Both the position numbers and the translations under genes were made by a program. From positions 558,001 through 622,000 of the forward strand of contig NZ_RCVQ01000001.1 of the NCBI RefSeq assembly GCF_016107285.1: 64,000 nucleotides of DNA, read 5' to 3'. The DNA comes from Roseomonas sp. KE0001 (GTDB lineage Bacteria; Pseudomonadota; Alphaproteobacteria; Acetobacterales; Acetobacteraceae). Shown here piece by piece: positions 1-8,889 of this stretch. The number at the start of each line of letters is the position of its first letter. Within the stretch, counting starts at the first letter, position 1. The notes below the pieces were generated by a model. It saw only the letters and a program-made list of their open reading frames with translations, ran no database searches and was not told where the DNA came from.

Positions 1-1
1 T

Positions 2-976
2 TACAGCATCCCCGCCCGCAACGGCCCGGTGGGCCCGGAGGAGCTGCGCGAGATCAAGGCCAACTACGCCGCCATCCGGGAGAAGGCCCGCGGCTCCACG
101 AACGGCCATCCCTTCGACATCGCCGAGGATTCCCCGCTCGATCTGGACGAGCCGGCGCGGCTGGCGCGCTACGAGGCGGCGTGGGAGAGGGGCGGGCTGC
201 GCTTCCGGGCCGCCTTCCGCGATCTCCTGACCAACAAGGCGGCCAACGACACGGCCTCCGACTTCATCCGCGCCAAGATCCGCACCATCGTCCGCGATCC
301 GCGCGTGGCGGAGATGCTGACGCCGAAGGACCATCCCTTCGCCACCAAGCGGCCGCCGATCGACACCGAGTACTTCGAGACCTTCAACCGCGACAACGTC
401 ACGCTGGTGGATATCAAGGCGACGCCGATCGAATCGATCACGCCCACCGGCATCCGCACCAGCGAGGCGGAGTATCCGCTCGATATCATCGTCTTCGCCA
501 CGGGGTTCGACGCGATGACGGGGCCGCTGCTGGCCATCGACATCCGCGGGCGGGACGGGCTGTCGCTGCGCGAGGCCTGGTCGGCCGGGCCGCGCACCTA
601 TCTCGGCCTGCAGGTCGCGGGCTTCCCCAACATGTTCACCATCACCGGGCCCGGCAGCCCTTCGGTGCTGACCAACATGCCCGTCGCGATCGAGCAGCAT
701 GTCGACTGGATCACCGCCTGCATCGGGCACATGCGCCGGCAGGGGCTGCAGCGCATCGAGGCGCGGCCGGAGGCGGCGGAACGCTGGGTGGCGCATGTGA
801 ACGAGGCCGCCAACGCCACGCTGCTGCCCCTGGCCAACAGCTCCTGGTATCTCGGCGCCAACGTGCCGGGCAAGCCGCGCGTCTTCATGCCCTACGCGGG
901 CGGCATGGCGAACTACGCGCGCCGCTGCGCCGAGGTGGCGGCCAATGACTATGAGGGCTTCGTGCTGGCGCGCTGA
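2..976 (+). CDS. Baeyer-Villiger (class B flavin) monooxygenase, C-terminal part
   Basis: FAD- and NADPH-dependent enzymes of this family insert one oxygen atom beside a ketone carbonyl, giving an ester or lactone. The frame is open from base 2, so the start codon, the N-terminal FAD Rossmann motif and the FxGxxxHxxxW fingerprint lie upstream of the window. About 324 residues are visible of a family usually near 540. The visible part has the VFATGFD segment (bases 491-511) and the GPGSPSVLTNM segment (bases 647-679), both typical of cyclohexanone-monooxygenase-like enzymes. An esterase gene follows after 74 bp on the same strand, the classic partner that hydrolyses the ester or lactone product. 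The substrate cannot be read from the sequence. Confidence 0.88.
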   Translation, partial: YSIPARNGPVGPEELREIKANYAAIREKARGSTNGHPFDIAEDSPLDLDEPARLARYEAAWERGGLRFRAAFRDLLTNKAANDTASDFIRAKIRTIVRDPRVAEMLTPKDHPFATKRPPIDTEYFETFNRDNVTLVDIKATPIESITPTGIRTSEAEYPLDIIVFATGFDAMTGPLLAIDIRGRDGLSLREAWSAGPRTYLGLQVAGFPNMFTITGPGSPSVLTNMPVAIEQHVDWITACIGHMRRQGLQRIEARPEAAERWVAHVNEAANATLLPLANSSWYLGANVPGKPRVFMPYAGGMANYARRCAEVAANDYEGFVLAR

Positions 977-1050
977 GCCGCCGGCGGCACGAGACCTTGG
1001 CCGGGAGGCGGCGGCGACCGCCCCCGGCCGTCCATGGGAGGAGGAACCCC

Positions 1051-1995
1051 ATGCCAGCCCTTCATCCGGATGTCCTCGCCGTGCTCCGGGCGGCGCGGGA
1101 GGCCGGCAGCAGGCCTTTCGAGACGCAGACGCCGGCGGAAGCGCGCGCCGCCCATCTGCAACGCGCGCGCGTCCTGCAATCGCCGGGCCCATGGCTGCCG
1201 GAGGTGAGGGATCTGGTGGCGCGGAGCGGGGAGGGGCCGCCCGTGCCGCTGCGGCTGTACCGGGGTGGCGCGGCGCCGGAGAGCGGGCTCTCGCCCTGCC
1301 TGCTGTTTCTCCATGGCGGCGGATGGGTGCTGGGCGGGCTGGAGACGCATGATTCGCTCTGCCGCCAGCTCGCGCACCACCTCGGCGCCTGTGTGCTGGC
1401 GGTGGATTACCGGCTGGCGCCGGAGCATCCCTATCCGGCGGCGCTGGAGGATGGTCTGGCGGCGCTGCGCTGGCTGGCGGCGGAGGCCGGGGCCCTCGGC
1501 ATCGACCGCACGCGCATCGCCGTCGGTGGCGACAGCGCGGGGGGCAATCTGGCCGCCGTGCTGGCCCTGATGGCGCGCGATGGCGATGCGCCGGCGGTCG
1601 CCTTCCAGATGCTGCTCTACCCCGCCGTCGACCTCGCCATGACCGGCGAGAGCTACGAGCGCTTCCGCGACGGGCTTCCGCTCACGGCGGCGACGATGCG
1701 CTGGTTCATCGACCACTACCTGCCGCCGCCGCTGGACCGCACCGACTGGCGCGCCTCGCCCGCGCGGGCGGCGAGCCTGCGCGGCGCCGCCCCGGCCCTC
1801 GTGCTCACCTGCGGCCACGATCCGCTCTGCTCGGAAGGGCAGCTCTATGCGGCGCGGCTGGAGCGGGAGGAGGTGCGTGTCACCGCCCTGCATCTCGCCG
1901 ACCAGATGCACGCCGTGCTCAGCATGGATCGTGTCATCGCGCCGGTGGGCGAGGTCATCTCCTTCGCGGCGGGGATCCTGAAACGCGCCTGGTGA
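1051..1995 (+). CDS. HSL-family alpha/beta hydrolase (esterase or lactonase)
   Basis: Carboxylic ester hydrolase of the hormone-sensitive-lipase (family IV) type, 314 residues, probably cytoplasmic. An HGGGW oxyanion motif sits at residues 88-92. The nucleophile Ser162 lies in GDSAGG, the acid is probably Asp257 in GHDPL, and the base is His287 in DQMHA, so the triad looks complete. The start at 1051 has a strong GGGAGGAGG ribosome-binding site at 1036-1044; a longer frame upstream lacks one. It lies between a Baeyer-Villiger monooxygenase and an ABC importer, which suggests hydrolysis of the ester or lactone that the monooxygenase makes. This role is inferred from context. Confidence 0.9.
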   Translation: MPALHPDVLAVLRAAREAGSRPFETQTPAEARAAHLQRARVLQSPGPWLPEVRDLVARSGEGPPVPLRLYRGGAAPESGLSPCLLFLHGGGWVLGGLETHDSLCRQLAHHLGACVLAVDYRLAPEHPYPAALEDGLAALRWLAAEAGALGIDRTRIAVGGDSAGGNLAAVLALMARDGDAPAVAFQMLLYPAVDLAMTGESYERFRDGLPLTAATMRWFIDHYLPPPLDRTDWRASPARAASLRGAAPALVLTCGHDPLCSEGQLYAARLEREEVRVTALHLADQMHAVLSMDRVIAPVGEVISFAAGILKRAW

Positions 1996-2108
1996 GAGCG
2001 GCGCCGAACATGTTGACGCCATGGAACGGCGACAGCCACCATGACGGAAAATCAACGAAGAAACGACCGAGATGGGCGCGAAGCCCGCCGGCAACAGGGA
2101 GAACGGGA

Positions 2109-3368
2109 ATGTTCAAGAGTGCAAAGCAGGTGGGGCGGCGCGCCCTGCTCGCCGGCGCGGCGACCGGTGCGGCCGTGCTGGCCTCGCCGCGCATCGCCGG
2201 CGCCCAGGCCAAGGTGATCCGTGTCGGCATGCCGACGATCCTGTCGGGCCGCGTGGCCATCCTCGGCACGTCCAGCCGCTACGCGGTGCAGTATGCCTTC
2301 GCCCGCATCAACGAAGCGGGCGGCCTGGGCGGACGCACGCTGCAACTGGTGGAGCGGGATTCCAAGGGCCGCCCGGACGAGGCCGCCAAGGTGACGCGCG
2401 ACCTCATCAACAATGACGGCTGCGAGATCATCATCGACGGCGAGGCCTCCTCCGGCGCCTTCGCGGTGCATGAGGTGGTGCGCGAGCTGCCGGTGCTCTG
2501 CATCCACACGAACTCCGAGACCTCCTCGCTGACGGCCGATCCCAAGCTGCGGATCGCCACCGCCTTCCGCTGCGCCCGGCAGGGAATCCACGACGCCGTG
2601 GCGGGCGGCGTCTATGCCTCCGCCATCTCGAAGCAGCGCGGGCTGAAGCGATGGATGACCTGCTCGCCCGACTATGCCTATGGCCGCGACAACACCGCCG
2701 AGTTCCTGGAGTTCGCGCGCATGTACGACCCGTCCATCGAGGTGGTGGACCAGGTCTGGCCGCGCCTCTTCGCGCCGGACTACACGGAGAACATCACGAA
2801 GGCGCTGCAGGTGCGGCCGCAGGCGATGTACTCGGCGCTCTGGGGCGGCGACCTGGTCAGCTTCATTGAGCAGAGCAACCTCTACCGCCTCTTCGCCAAC
2901 ATCGCGCTGTTCTCCTCCTCCCTGGGCGACCCGCCGGTGCTGACCGCCATCAAGCAGCTGCCGCCCGGCCTGCACACCGCCTATCGCTACAACCGCAACT
3001 ATCCGGAGAAGCCCAGCAACACGGCCTTCGCCGACGGCTTCACGGGCGTGGCGAAGCATGAGCCGACCAACTGGGCCTGGCAGAACTACGTCGCCTGCCA
3101 GTTCATCGCCGAGGCGCTGAAGCGCACCGGCGGCAGGACCGAGGGCGCGGCCCTGGCGGCCGAGCTGAAGGGGATGGCGATCCAGTCGCCACTCGCCGTC
3201 GAGGAGGTGCTGACCCTGCGCGATTCCGACCACACGCTGATCGGCTATCCGACGGCCTGGGGGCGCACGGTTCCCAAGGCGCCGTTCGTGGAGGACTTCG
3301 CGACGACCCCCTGGTCCAGGATCCTGGAGATGGAGACCCAGTGGAAGCGGCAGAAGGGCTACGCCTGA
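2109..3368 (+). CDS. ABC transporter substrate-binding protein, branched-chain amino acid type
   Basis: Periplasmic type I binding protein of the LivJ/LivK superfamily, 419 residues. The N-terminus has a twin arginine at residues 10-11 followed by a hydrophobic stretch and an AGA-QA-like cleavage site near residue 32, so export may use the Tat route. The mature part opens with the usual VIRVGMPTILSG strand. The start at 2109 has an AGGGAGAACGGGA ribosome-binding region. It heads a five-gene transporter operon (to 6808). Members of this family bind amino acids but also amides, urea and aromatic acids. The neighbouring ketone-oxidising genes suggest a non-amino-acid ligand here. Confidence 0.9.
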   Translation: MFKSAKQVGRRALLAGAATGAAVLASPRIAGAQAKVIRVGMPTILSGRVAILGTSSRYAVQYAFARINEAGGLGGRTLQLVERDSKGRPDEAAKVTRDLINNDGCEIIIDGEASSGAFAVHEVVRELPVLCIHTNSETSSLTADPKLRIATAFRCARQGIHDAVAGGVYASAISKQRGLKRWMTCSPDYAYGRDNTAEFLEFARMYDPSIEVVDQVWPRLFAPDYTENITKALQVRPQAMYSALWGGDLVSFIEQSNLYRLFANIALFSSSLGDPPVLTAIKQLPPGLHTAYRYNRNYPEKPSNTAFADGFTGVAKHEPTNWAWQNYVACQFIAEALKRTGGRTEGAALAAELKGMAIQSPLAVEEVLTLRDSDHTLIGYPTAWGRTVPKAPFVEDFATTPWSRILEMETQWKRQKGYA

Positions 3369-3392
3369 GGCACCGCAACAGGAGATCCATCC

Positions 3393-4295
3393 ATGAACCT
3401 CGATGTCCTGGCGGGCTGCATGACCACAGCCGCCTGCGCCGTCACCCAGGTCTCCACCGGGCTGATCGTGGGCATGCTGCTCTTCCTCGTCGCTTCGGGA
3501 CTGTCCCTCATCTTCGGTGTTCTCGGCGTGGTCAACTTCGCCCATGGCGTGTTCTACATGCTGGGCGCCTACTTCGCCTTCGTCACCTATGAGCAGACCG
3601 GAAGCTTCCTCCTGGCGCTCCTGGCCGGAGCCTCCGGCGCGGGGCTCGCCGGCATCGTCTTCGAACGGTTCTTCATGAGCCGTGTCTATGGCCAGGACCT
3701 GCTGATGCAGCTCTTGGTCTGCTATGCCGCCATCCTGATCTGCGACGACCTAGTGAAGATCATCTTCGGCGCGGACTACAAGCTGATGGGCATGCCGGAG
3801 AGCTTCGCCACGGCGCCGGTGGAACTCGCTGGCGGCTTCATCCCCGGCTACTACATCTTCATGCTGGCCATGGCGCTGGGCGTCGGCGCCGCGCTCTGGC
3901 TCGGCATCAACCGCACCCGGCTGGGCAAGATCATCCGCGCCCTCGCCATCAATCCGCAGATGGTCGGCGCGCTCGGCATCAACACGCGGCTGCTCTATGC
4001 CGGCGTCTTCGGCCTGGGCTGCCTGCTGGCGGGCCTGGCCGGCGCCCTGGCCGCGCCGGTGCGCACCCTGACGCCGGGCATGGGCCTCTCGGTGCTGATC
4101 GAGAGCTTCATCGTCACCGTGATCGGCGGCATGGGATCGATTCCCGGCGCGCTGATCGCGGCCATCCTGATCGGGCTAACGCGCGCCTTCGGAGCCATCG
4201 GCTTTCCCCTCTTCGTCGACGGGCTGATGTTCGCGCTGATGGGTCTGGTCCTGATCCTGCGGCCCTCGGGCCTGCTGGGCGCGAAGGTCAGCTAG
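3393..4295 (+). CDS. Branched-chain amino acid-type ABC transporter permease (LivH family)
   Basis: Inner-membrane permease of the LivH type, 300 residues with about eight hydrophobic segments. The family hallmarks are seen as GLSLIFGVLGVVNFAHG near residues 32-50 and a C-terminal VTVIGGMGSIPGALIAA segment. An AGGAGAT ribosome-binding site precedes the start by 7 nt. The gene follows the binding-protein gene by 24 bp and is separated from the LivM-type gene by one base, so the set is one transcription unit. It would form the channel together with the next gene product. Confidence 0.93.
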   Translation: MNLDVLAGCMTTAACAVTQVSTGLIVGMLLFLVASGLSLIFGVLGVVNFAHGVFYMLGAYFAFVTYEQTGSFLLALLAGASGAGLAGIVFERFFMSRVYGQDLLMQLLVCYAAILICDDLVKIIFGADYKLMGMPESFATAPVELAGGFIPGYYIFMLAMALGVGAALWLGINRTRLGKIIRALAINPQMVGALGINTRLLYAGVFGLGCLLAGLAGALAAPVRTLTPGMGLSVLIESFIVTVIGGMGSIPGALIAAILIGLTRAFGAIGFPLFVDGLMFALMGLVLILRPSGLLGAKVS

Positions 4296-4296
4296 A

Positions 4297-5325
4297 ATGC
4301 GGCAGGGCCTGATACGCGACCTCACGCTCGGCCTGCTGGGACTGGCGCTCCTGCTGGTCCTGCCGGCGGTCTTTCCGCATCCCTCGCTGCGGGATTTCCT
4401 GATCTATGTCATCGCCTATGGCCTTCTGGCGATGTCGCTGAACCTCCTGGTCGGGTTGACCGGGCTGGTCTCCTTCGGCCACGCCGCCTATTTCGCCACC
4501 GGCGCCTATATCTTCGGCCTGCTGATGCAGTCGGGATCGGTCTCGATCCCGCTTGCCATGCTGGCGGCGCTGGCGGGCACGGCGCTGCTCGCCCTGGTCA
4601 TCGGTGCCATCTGCGTGCGCCTGAAGGAGATCTACTTCTCCTTCATCACCCTGGCGTTCCAGATGTTCATCCACAGCATCATCCTGACCTGGGTCGATCT
4701 CACGGGAGGCGACCAGGGGCTGCGCGGCGGCATTCCACGGCCGCCCTTCCTCGGCATCGACCTCGGCCAGCCGGGCACGCTCTACATCTTCTGCGCGGTG
4801 GTCTTCGTGCTCTGCCTGCTGCTGATGCGCCAGGTCTGGCAATCGCCCTTCGGCTACACGCTGCGCATGATCCGGGATAATCCGACGCGCGCCAGTTTCC
4901 TGGGCGTGAACGTGGTGCGGATGAAGCTCGGCGTCTTCGTGCTGGCGGGCACCATGGCCAGCATGGCCGGCATCATCATGGCGCTGTTCGTCTCCGGCGC
5001 CTTTCCCGAGTTCGGCTTCTGGACCACCTCCGGTGAGGCCATCTTCATGATCATGCTGGGCGGCACGCAGGTCTTCCTCGGCCCGGTCATCGGCGCCTTC
5101 CTGCTGCAGCTTCTGAACCATTACGTCACCATCTACACCCATCACCACGGGCTGGTGCTGGGCATCCTGATTCTCGCCATCGTGCTCGGCCTGCGGCGCG
5201 GCGTGGCGGATTACGTCGCCGACTGGATCTCGGAGCGGAGGCGGGCCGCCGCGCCGCTGGGCCGGGAGGAGGGGGCCGAAACCGCACCGCCGACGCCCCC
5301 CGCCGCGCGCAAGATGGTGGGGTGA
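4297..5325 (+). CDS. Branched-chain amino acid-type ABC transporter permease (LivM family)
   Basis: Second membrane subunit of the importer, 342 residues. It shows the LivM-type segment AMSLNLLVGLTGLVSFGHAAYFATG near the N-terminus, several further hydrophobic helices, and a charged, Arg/Ala/Pro-rich cytoplasmic tail of about 35 residues. The start codon lies one base after the stop of the LivH-type gene, which implies translational coupling. A 4-bp gap leads to the first ATPase gene. The ligand is unknown. Confidence 0.93.
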   Translation: MRQGLIRDLTLGLLGLALLLVLPAVFPHPSLRDFLIYVIAYGLLAMSLNLLVGLTGLVSFGHAAYFATGAYIFGLLMQSGSVSIPLAMLAALAGTALLALVIGAICVRLKEIYFSFITLAFQMFIHSIILTWVDLTGGDQGLRGGIPRPPFLGIDLGQPGTLYIFCAVVFVLCLLLMRQVWQSPFGYTLRMIRDNPTRASFLGVNVVRMKLGVFVLAGTMASMAGIIMALFVSGAFPEFGFWTTSGEAIFMIMLGGTQVFLGPVIGAFLLQLLNHYVTIYTHHHGLVLGILILAIVLGLRRGVADYVADWISERRRAAAPLGREEGAETAPPTPPAARKMVG

Positions 5326-5329
5326 GCCG

Positions 5330-6091
5330 ATGCTGCAGGTCGAACATCTCTGCAAGTCCTTCGGCGGCGTACAGGCCACGCGTGACGTCTCGCTGAACTT
5401 CCCGGCCGGCTCGCTCACCGCCATCATCGGACCGAACGGCGCCGGCAAGACGACCTTCTTCAATCTCATCTCCGGCCAGTTGCGGCCGGATGCCGGCCGT
5501 GTCGTCTTCGACGGCGAGGACATGGTGGGTCTCTCCAGCCTCGACGTCGTCCGCCGCGGCATGGCGCGGGCCTTTCAGGTCGCCGCGCTCTTCCCGAGCC
5601 TGACGGTGCGGGAAGCGCTCACCGCAGCGGTCACGGCGCATCAGCGCCGCTCCTGGTCGCTGCTCTCCCGCTTTCCTCTGGCGCAAAGCCGCGCGCGGGT
5701 CGACGAGATCCTCGACCTCCTGGGGCTCGCGCCGAAGGCGGAGCTGCTGTCGCGGACCCTGTCGCACGGCGACCAGAAGCTGCTCGATATCGGTCTTGCC
5801 CTGGCGATGCGGCCCAAGGTGCTCCTGCTTGACGAGCCGACGGCCGGCATGGGTCCCGATGAGCGGTGGCGGATGATCGAGAAGGTGCATCATCTCTGGC
5901 GCGCGCAGAGCCTGACGGTCATCTTCATCGAGCACGACATGGACATCGTCTTCAAGTTCGCCGAGGCGGTGCATGTGCTGAAGTACGGCGCCGTCCTGGC
6001 GCAGGGCACGCCGGCCGAGATCCGGCGGAACCAGGATGTGATCGACGCCTATCTCGGCACCGATCATCATCTCGCCGTGGCGGAGGGCTGA
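5330..6091 (+). CDS. ABC transporter ATP-binding protein (LivG family)
   Basis: Cytoplasmic ATPase subunit, 253 residues. Walker A is GPNGAGKTT at residues 34-42. The signature is a variant LSHGDQKLL instead of LSGGQ, normal for LivG-type proteins. Walker B is VLLLDEPTAGMG, and the switch His lies in FIEHDMD. The gene sits between the permease genes and a second ATPase gene, as in other five-component importers of this family. It forms a heterodimer with the following LivF-type protein. Confidence 0.93.
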   Translation: MLQVEHLCKSFGGVQATRDVSLNFPAGSLTAIIGPNGAGKTTFFNLISGQLRPDAGRVVFDGEDMVGLSSLDVVRRGMARAFQVAALFPSLTVREALTAAVTAHQRRSWSLLSRFPLAQSRARVDEILDLLGLAPKAELLSRTLSHGDQKLLDIGLALAMRPKVLLLDEPTAGMGPDERWRMIEKVHHLWRAQSLTVIFIEHDMDIVFKFAEAVHVLKYGAVLAQGTPAEIRRNQDVIDAYLGTDHHLAVAEG

Positions 6092-6094
6092 GAC

Positions 6095-6808
6095 ATGGCT
6101 TCCCCCATCCTCGAGGTGCGCGGCACGGACGTCTTCTACGGCGCCAGCCAGATCCTGTTCGGCATCGACCTGTCCGTCGGCCGTGGCCAGACCATGGCGC
6201 TGCTCGGCCGCAACGGGGCGGGCAAGAGCACCACCTTCAAGGCCATCGCCGGGATCGCGCCGCCGCGCCGCGGGCAGGTGATGCTCTCCGGCACCAGCCT
6301 GGCCGGCAAGGCGCCCTACCTCGTGGCGCGAGCCGGCGTCGGCTATGTGCCGGAGGACCGCCAGGTTTTCCCGGAGCACACGGTCGAGGACAATCTGATC
6401 GTCGGCGCCAAGGCCGGCCCGCGCGGCGACCGGCACTGGACCACCGAGCGGATCTACGAGGTCTTTCCCATCCTGGCCGGGATGCGCCGGCGCATGGCGG
6501 GGCGCCTCTCGGGGGGCGAGCAGCAGATGCTCACCATCGCCCGCACCCTGATGGGCAATCCCGACATCCTGCTGCTCGACGAGCCGAGCGAGGGGCTCGC
6601 GCCGCTGATCGTCCAGGCCATCGGAGCCCTCATCCGGCAGCTTCGCGAGATGGGCGTCACCATCCTGATCGCGGAGCAGAACATGCATTTCTGCCTCGGC
6701 GTCGCCACCCATGCGGCGGTGATCGACAAGGGGCAGGTGGTCTACAGCGACACGATCGAGGCGCTGCGCGGCGATGATGCCGTCAGGCAGCGCTATCTGG
6801 CGGTCTAG
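6095..6808 (+). CDS. ABC transporter ATP-binding protein (LivF family)
   Basis: Second ATPase of the importer, 237 residues. Walker A is GRNGAGKST at residues 38-46, the signature is LSGGEQQML, Walker B is ILLLDEPSEGLAP, and the switch region is AEQN. The length and the YVPEDRQVFPEHTVEDNL segment fit LivF. The start is 3 bp after the LivG-type stop. It closes the transporter genes; a short-chain dehydrogenase follows 41 bp later on the same strand and may be co-transcribed. Confidence 0.93.
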   Translation: MASPILEVRGTDVFYGASQILFGIDLSVGRGQTMALLGRNGAGKSTTFKAIAGIAPPRRGQVMLSGTSLAGKAPYLVARAGVGYVPEDRQVFPEHTVEDNLIVGAKAGPRGDRHWTTERIYEVFPILAGMRRRMAGRLSGGEQQMLTIARTLMGNPDILLLDEPSEGLAPLIVQAIGALIRQLREMGVTILIAEQNMHFCLGVATHAAVIDKGQVVYSDTIEALRGDDAVRQRYLAV

Positions 6809-6849
6809 GGCGGGCCCATGGACATGCAACACGGGAGAGGCGTCGCAGG

Positions 6850-7635
6850 ATGACACGGGATGAGGGGCGCGGCCGCGTGGCGCTGGTGACCGGCGCGGGA
6901 AGCGGGATCGGCCTGGCCACGGCCGGCGTGCTGGCGGCGCGCGGCTGGCGCGTGGTCCTGGCCGATCTCAACATCGCGGCGGCCCGCGCGGCGGCGGAGA
7001 CGCTGGGCGCCGAGGCCGTCGCGCTCGATGTCACCGACGCCGCGGCCACCGAGGCCGTCTTCGCCGATGTCGAGGCGCGGCTCGGGCCGCTGGAGGCGCT
7101 GGTGGCCAATGCCGGCCTGATCCAGCCCGGGGATCCGCCGGAGCGGCTGGCGCTGGAGGAGTTCGACCGCGTCATCGCCGTCAATCTGCGCGGCGTCTAT
7201 GTGTCCTGCGTCGCCGCCGGCCGGCGCATGGCGGCGCGGGGACGGGGCGGGATCGTCGTCACCGGCTCGATCACCGCCAGTCGCACCGCGCCGCTGCACG
7301 CCTATGCGCCGTCCAAGGCGGCGGCGGTGCATATGGCGGCCTGCCTGGCCGCAGAATGGGGCCGGTCCGGGGTGCGGGTGAACGCGGTCTCGCCAGGCTA
7401 TGTCGCGACGCCGCCGGTGCAGGCCGCCATCGAGCGCGGCCTGCGCGATCCCGCCCTGCTGGCCGAGGCCTCGGCGCTGGGCCGCATGGTGCGGCCCGAG
7501 GAGATCGGCGCGGCCGTCGCCTTCCTCCTCTCGGAGGACGCGGCGGCGATCACGGGCATCAATCTGCCGGTCGATGCCGGCTGGCTGGCGGGGGCGCACC
7601 TGGCCACCTATGGCGGCCTGCGCCCCGCCCGCTGA
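6850..7635 (+). CDS. SDR family NAD(P)-dependent oxidoreductase
   Basis: Classical short-chain dehydrogenase, 261 residues, interconverting an alcohol and a ketone. It has the TGAGSGIG cofactor motif near residue 15, a VANAG motif, and the Ser...Tyr-x3-Lys active site in TGSITASRTAPLHAYAPSKAA. An acidic residue after the second strand (VLADLN) favours NAD(H). It is the last gene of the block that holds the monooxygenase, esterase and importer, so it could supply the ketone substrate from an alcohol, as cyclohexanol dehydrogenase does in cyclohexanol catabolism. That role is inferred. Confidence 0.88.
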   Translation: MTRDEGRGRVALVTGAGSGIGLATAGVLAARGWRVVLADLNIAAARAAAETLGAEAVALDVTDAAATEAVFADVEARLGPLEALVANAGLIQPGDPPERLALEEFDRVIAVNLRGVYVSCVAAGRRMAARGRGGIVVTGSITASRTAPLHAYAPSKAAAVHMAACLAAEWGRSGVRVNAVSPGYVATPPVQAAIERGLRDPALLAEASALGRMVRPEEIGAAVAFLLSEDAAAITGINLPVDAGWLAGAHLATYGGLRPAR

Positions 7636-7650
7636 GGCGCCCGCGCGCCG

Positions 7651-8394
7651 TCAGCGGTAGTGCAGGGCGCCGTTCACGTCGAGGACGGCGCCGGAGACAT
7701 AGCCGGCGCCCGGGCTGACGAGAAAGGCCGCGGCGGCGGCGATCTCCTCCGGCAGGGCCATGCGCCGCAGCGGGTACTGCTCCGGCCGGTAGTCCCGGCC
7801 GGCCGTCATCGGCGTCTCCACCGGGCCCGGGGCAATGGCGTTGACCAGCACGCCCTGCGGCGTCCCGCGCCGTGCCAGCCAGCGCACGAAGGCATGGAGG
7901 CCGCCCTTGGAGAAGGCGTAGTGCGGCCCGGAGGCGACGCCTCCCATCCAGCCGGCGATGGAGCCGCAGAGCACGATCCGTCCCCGCCCGCGGGCCGCCA
8001 TGCCGGGCAGGACGGCGCGCGTCAGGTTGATCGGGCCGCGGACATTGACATCCAGCACCCTCTGCAGCGCCGCGTCCCAGTCCTCGTCCATCCAGTCGTC
8101 GGCGGGACAGATGGCGGCCATGTCGATCAGCGCGTCGATCTCCCCCGCCTCGCGGGCCAGCCGCTCCACCGCGGCACGATCGCTGACATCCAGGCGGTGG
8201 CAAGAGAACGGCGCGTCCAGGGCGCCGACGTGGCCGGCGATCCGCTCGGACGATTCCCGGTCCGCCAGCACCAGCCGTCCGGCACCCTGCGCGGCGCAGA
8301 GCCGTGCCGTGGCGCCGCCGATGCCACCCGCGGCGCCGGTGATGAGGATGGTCTGGCCATCGAGCGAGAAGGGATGGCTGTCCGGCTTGGTCAT
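7651..8394 (-). CDS. SDR family oxidoreductase (second, convergent)
   Basis: Short-chain dehydrogenase of 247 residues with the cofactor motif TGAAGGIGGATA and an active site in CGSIAGWMGGVASGPHYAFSKGG (Ser, Tyr and Lys all present). The VLADRE segment after strand two again points to NAD(H). I chose the internal ATG at 8394; a frame starting at 8472 adds 26 residues that do not resemble an SDR N-terminus. It converges on the other SDR gene, with 15 bp between the stops. Whether it acts in the same pathway is unknown. Confidence 0.87.
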   Translation of the reverse strand: MTKPDSHPFSLDGQTILITGAAGGIGGATARLCAAQGAGRLVLADRESSERIAGHVGALDAPFSCHRLDVSDRAAVERLAREAGEIDALIDMAAICPADDWMDEDWDAALQRVLDVNVRGPINLTRAVLPGMAARGRGRIVLCGSIAGWMGGVASGPHYAFSKGGLHAFVRWLARRGTPQGVLVNAIAPGPVETPMTAGRDYRPEQYPLRRMALPEEIAAAAAFLVSPGAGYVSGAVLDVNGALHYR

Positions 8395-8581
8395 GGTGAT
8401 CGGCTTCCCCCTGTCGCGGGGTTGGTTCCCCGTCCACCCCGCATGGGACCGCCATGCATCAGGCGCGGCCACGCTAGGGCTTCCGCGCTCGGCCTGACCA
8501 GAGGGAAGTCACGGAGCCATTCCTCCGGTCTGCGGTGGCAGGCCGGGGCGGTTCGCGAGGATAACGTAGCGGAGCGGGAAC

Positions 8582-8672
8582 TGGCGGATGGGGTGGGATT
8601 CGAACCCACGATACCCTTTTGAGGTATACACACTTTCCAGGCGTGCGCCTTCGACCGCTCGGCCACCCATCC
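8582..8672 (-). tRNA. tRNA-Ser (anticodon GGA)
   Basis: The reverse strand reads as a complete serine tRNA: acceptor GGATGGG paired with CCCATCC, the D-arm segment GGCCGAGCGG, an anticodon loop CTGGAAA (GGA, reading UCC and UCU), the long variable arm typical of class II tRNAs, GGTTCGAATCC in the T arm, discriminator G and an encoded CCA. It is read right to left, with a promoter-like sequence about 15 bp upstream. Confidence 0.95.
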
Positions 8673-8686
8673 AGCGCAGGGCCGGG

Positions 8687-8714
8687 GGTATAGCAGCCTT
8701 TGCCCGTCCGACAA
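8687..8714 (-). promoter_or_regulatory. Probable promoter of tRNA-Ser
   Basis: On the minus strand TTGTCG (8714-8709) is followed after 16 bp by TATACC (8692-8687). This sigma-70-like pair ends 14 bp before the tRNA 5' end, a sensible distance for a start site with a very short leader. Sequence match only. Confidence 0.5.
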
Positions 8715-8846
8715 GAGGGAAGAGCGCAGGCTCAGACTCGACGGGAGTTTTTCCGCAACCACCCAGCCCTTACGGGGGGCATTTGCGGACCCTCCCCGGG
8801 GGTGGCGCGAAGAGATACGCGCTGAACGCAGGAAGGACCCGCGATT

Positions 8847-8889
8847 TTTTCGGCCCGAAAACCCCGATTTTTCTTGCGGCCCGGGCCGC
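8847..8889 (+). promoter_or_regulatory. Two inverted repeats in the speD leader
   Basis: The 297 bp between tRNA-Ser and speD hold no supported gene. Within it, TTTTCGG and CCGAAAA (8847-8861, one-base spacer) form a 7-bp inverted repeat. A perfect 14-bp palindrome GCGGCCCGGGCCGC lies at 8876-8889, 80 bp before the speD start. Both contain GGCCCG, so the CGGGCC arm of the second could pair with either copy. They may be part of an untranslated leader structure or a terminator. No known riboswitch class was recognised. Confidence 0.35.

Noticed and set aside
949-2094. A 381-codon frame on the minus strand opposite the esterase gene.
   Set aside because: Low-complexity Arg/His/Gln-rich translation, no ribosome-binding site, and a clear esterase with an intact catalytic triad on the other strand.
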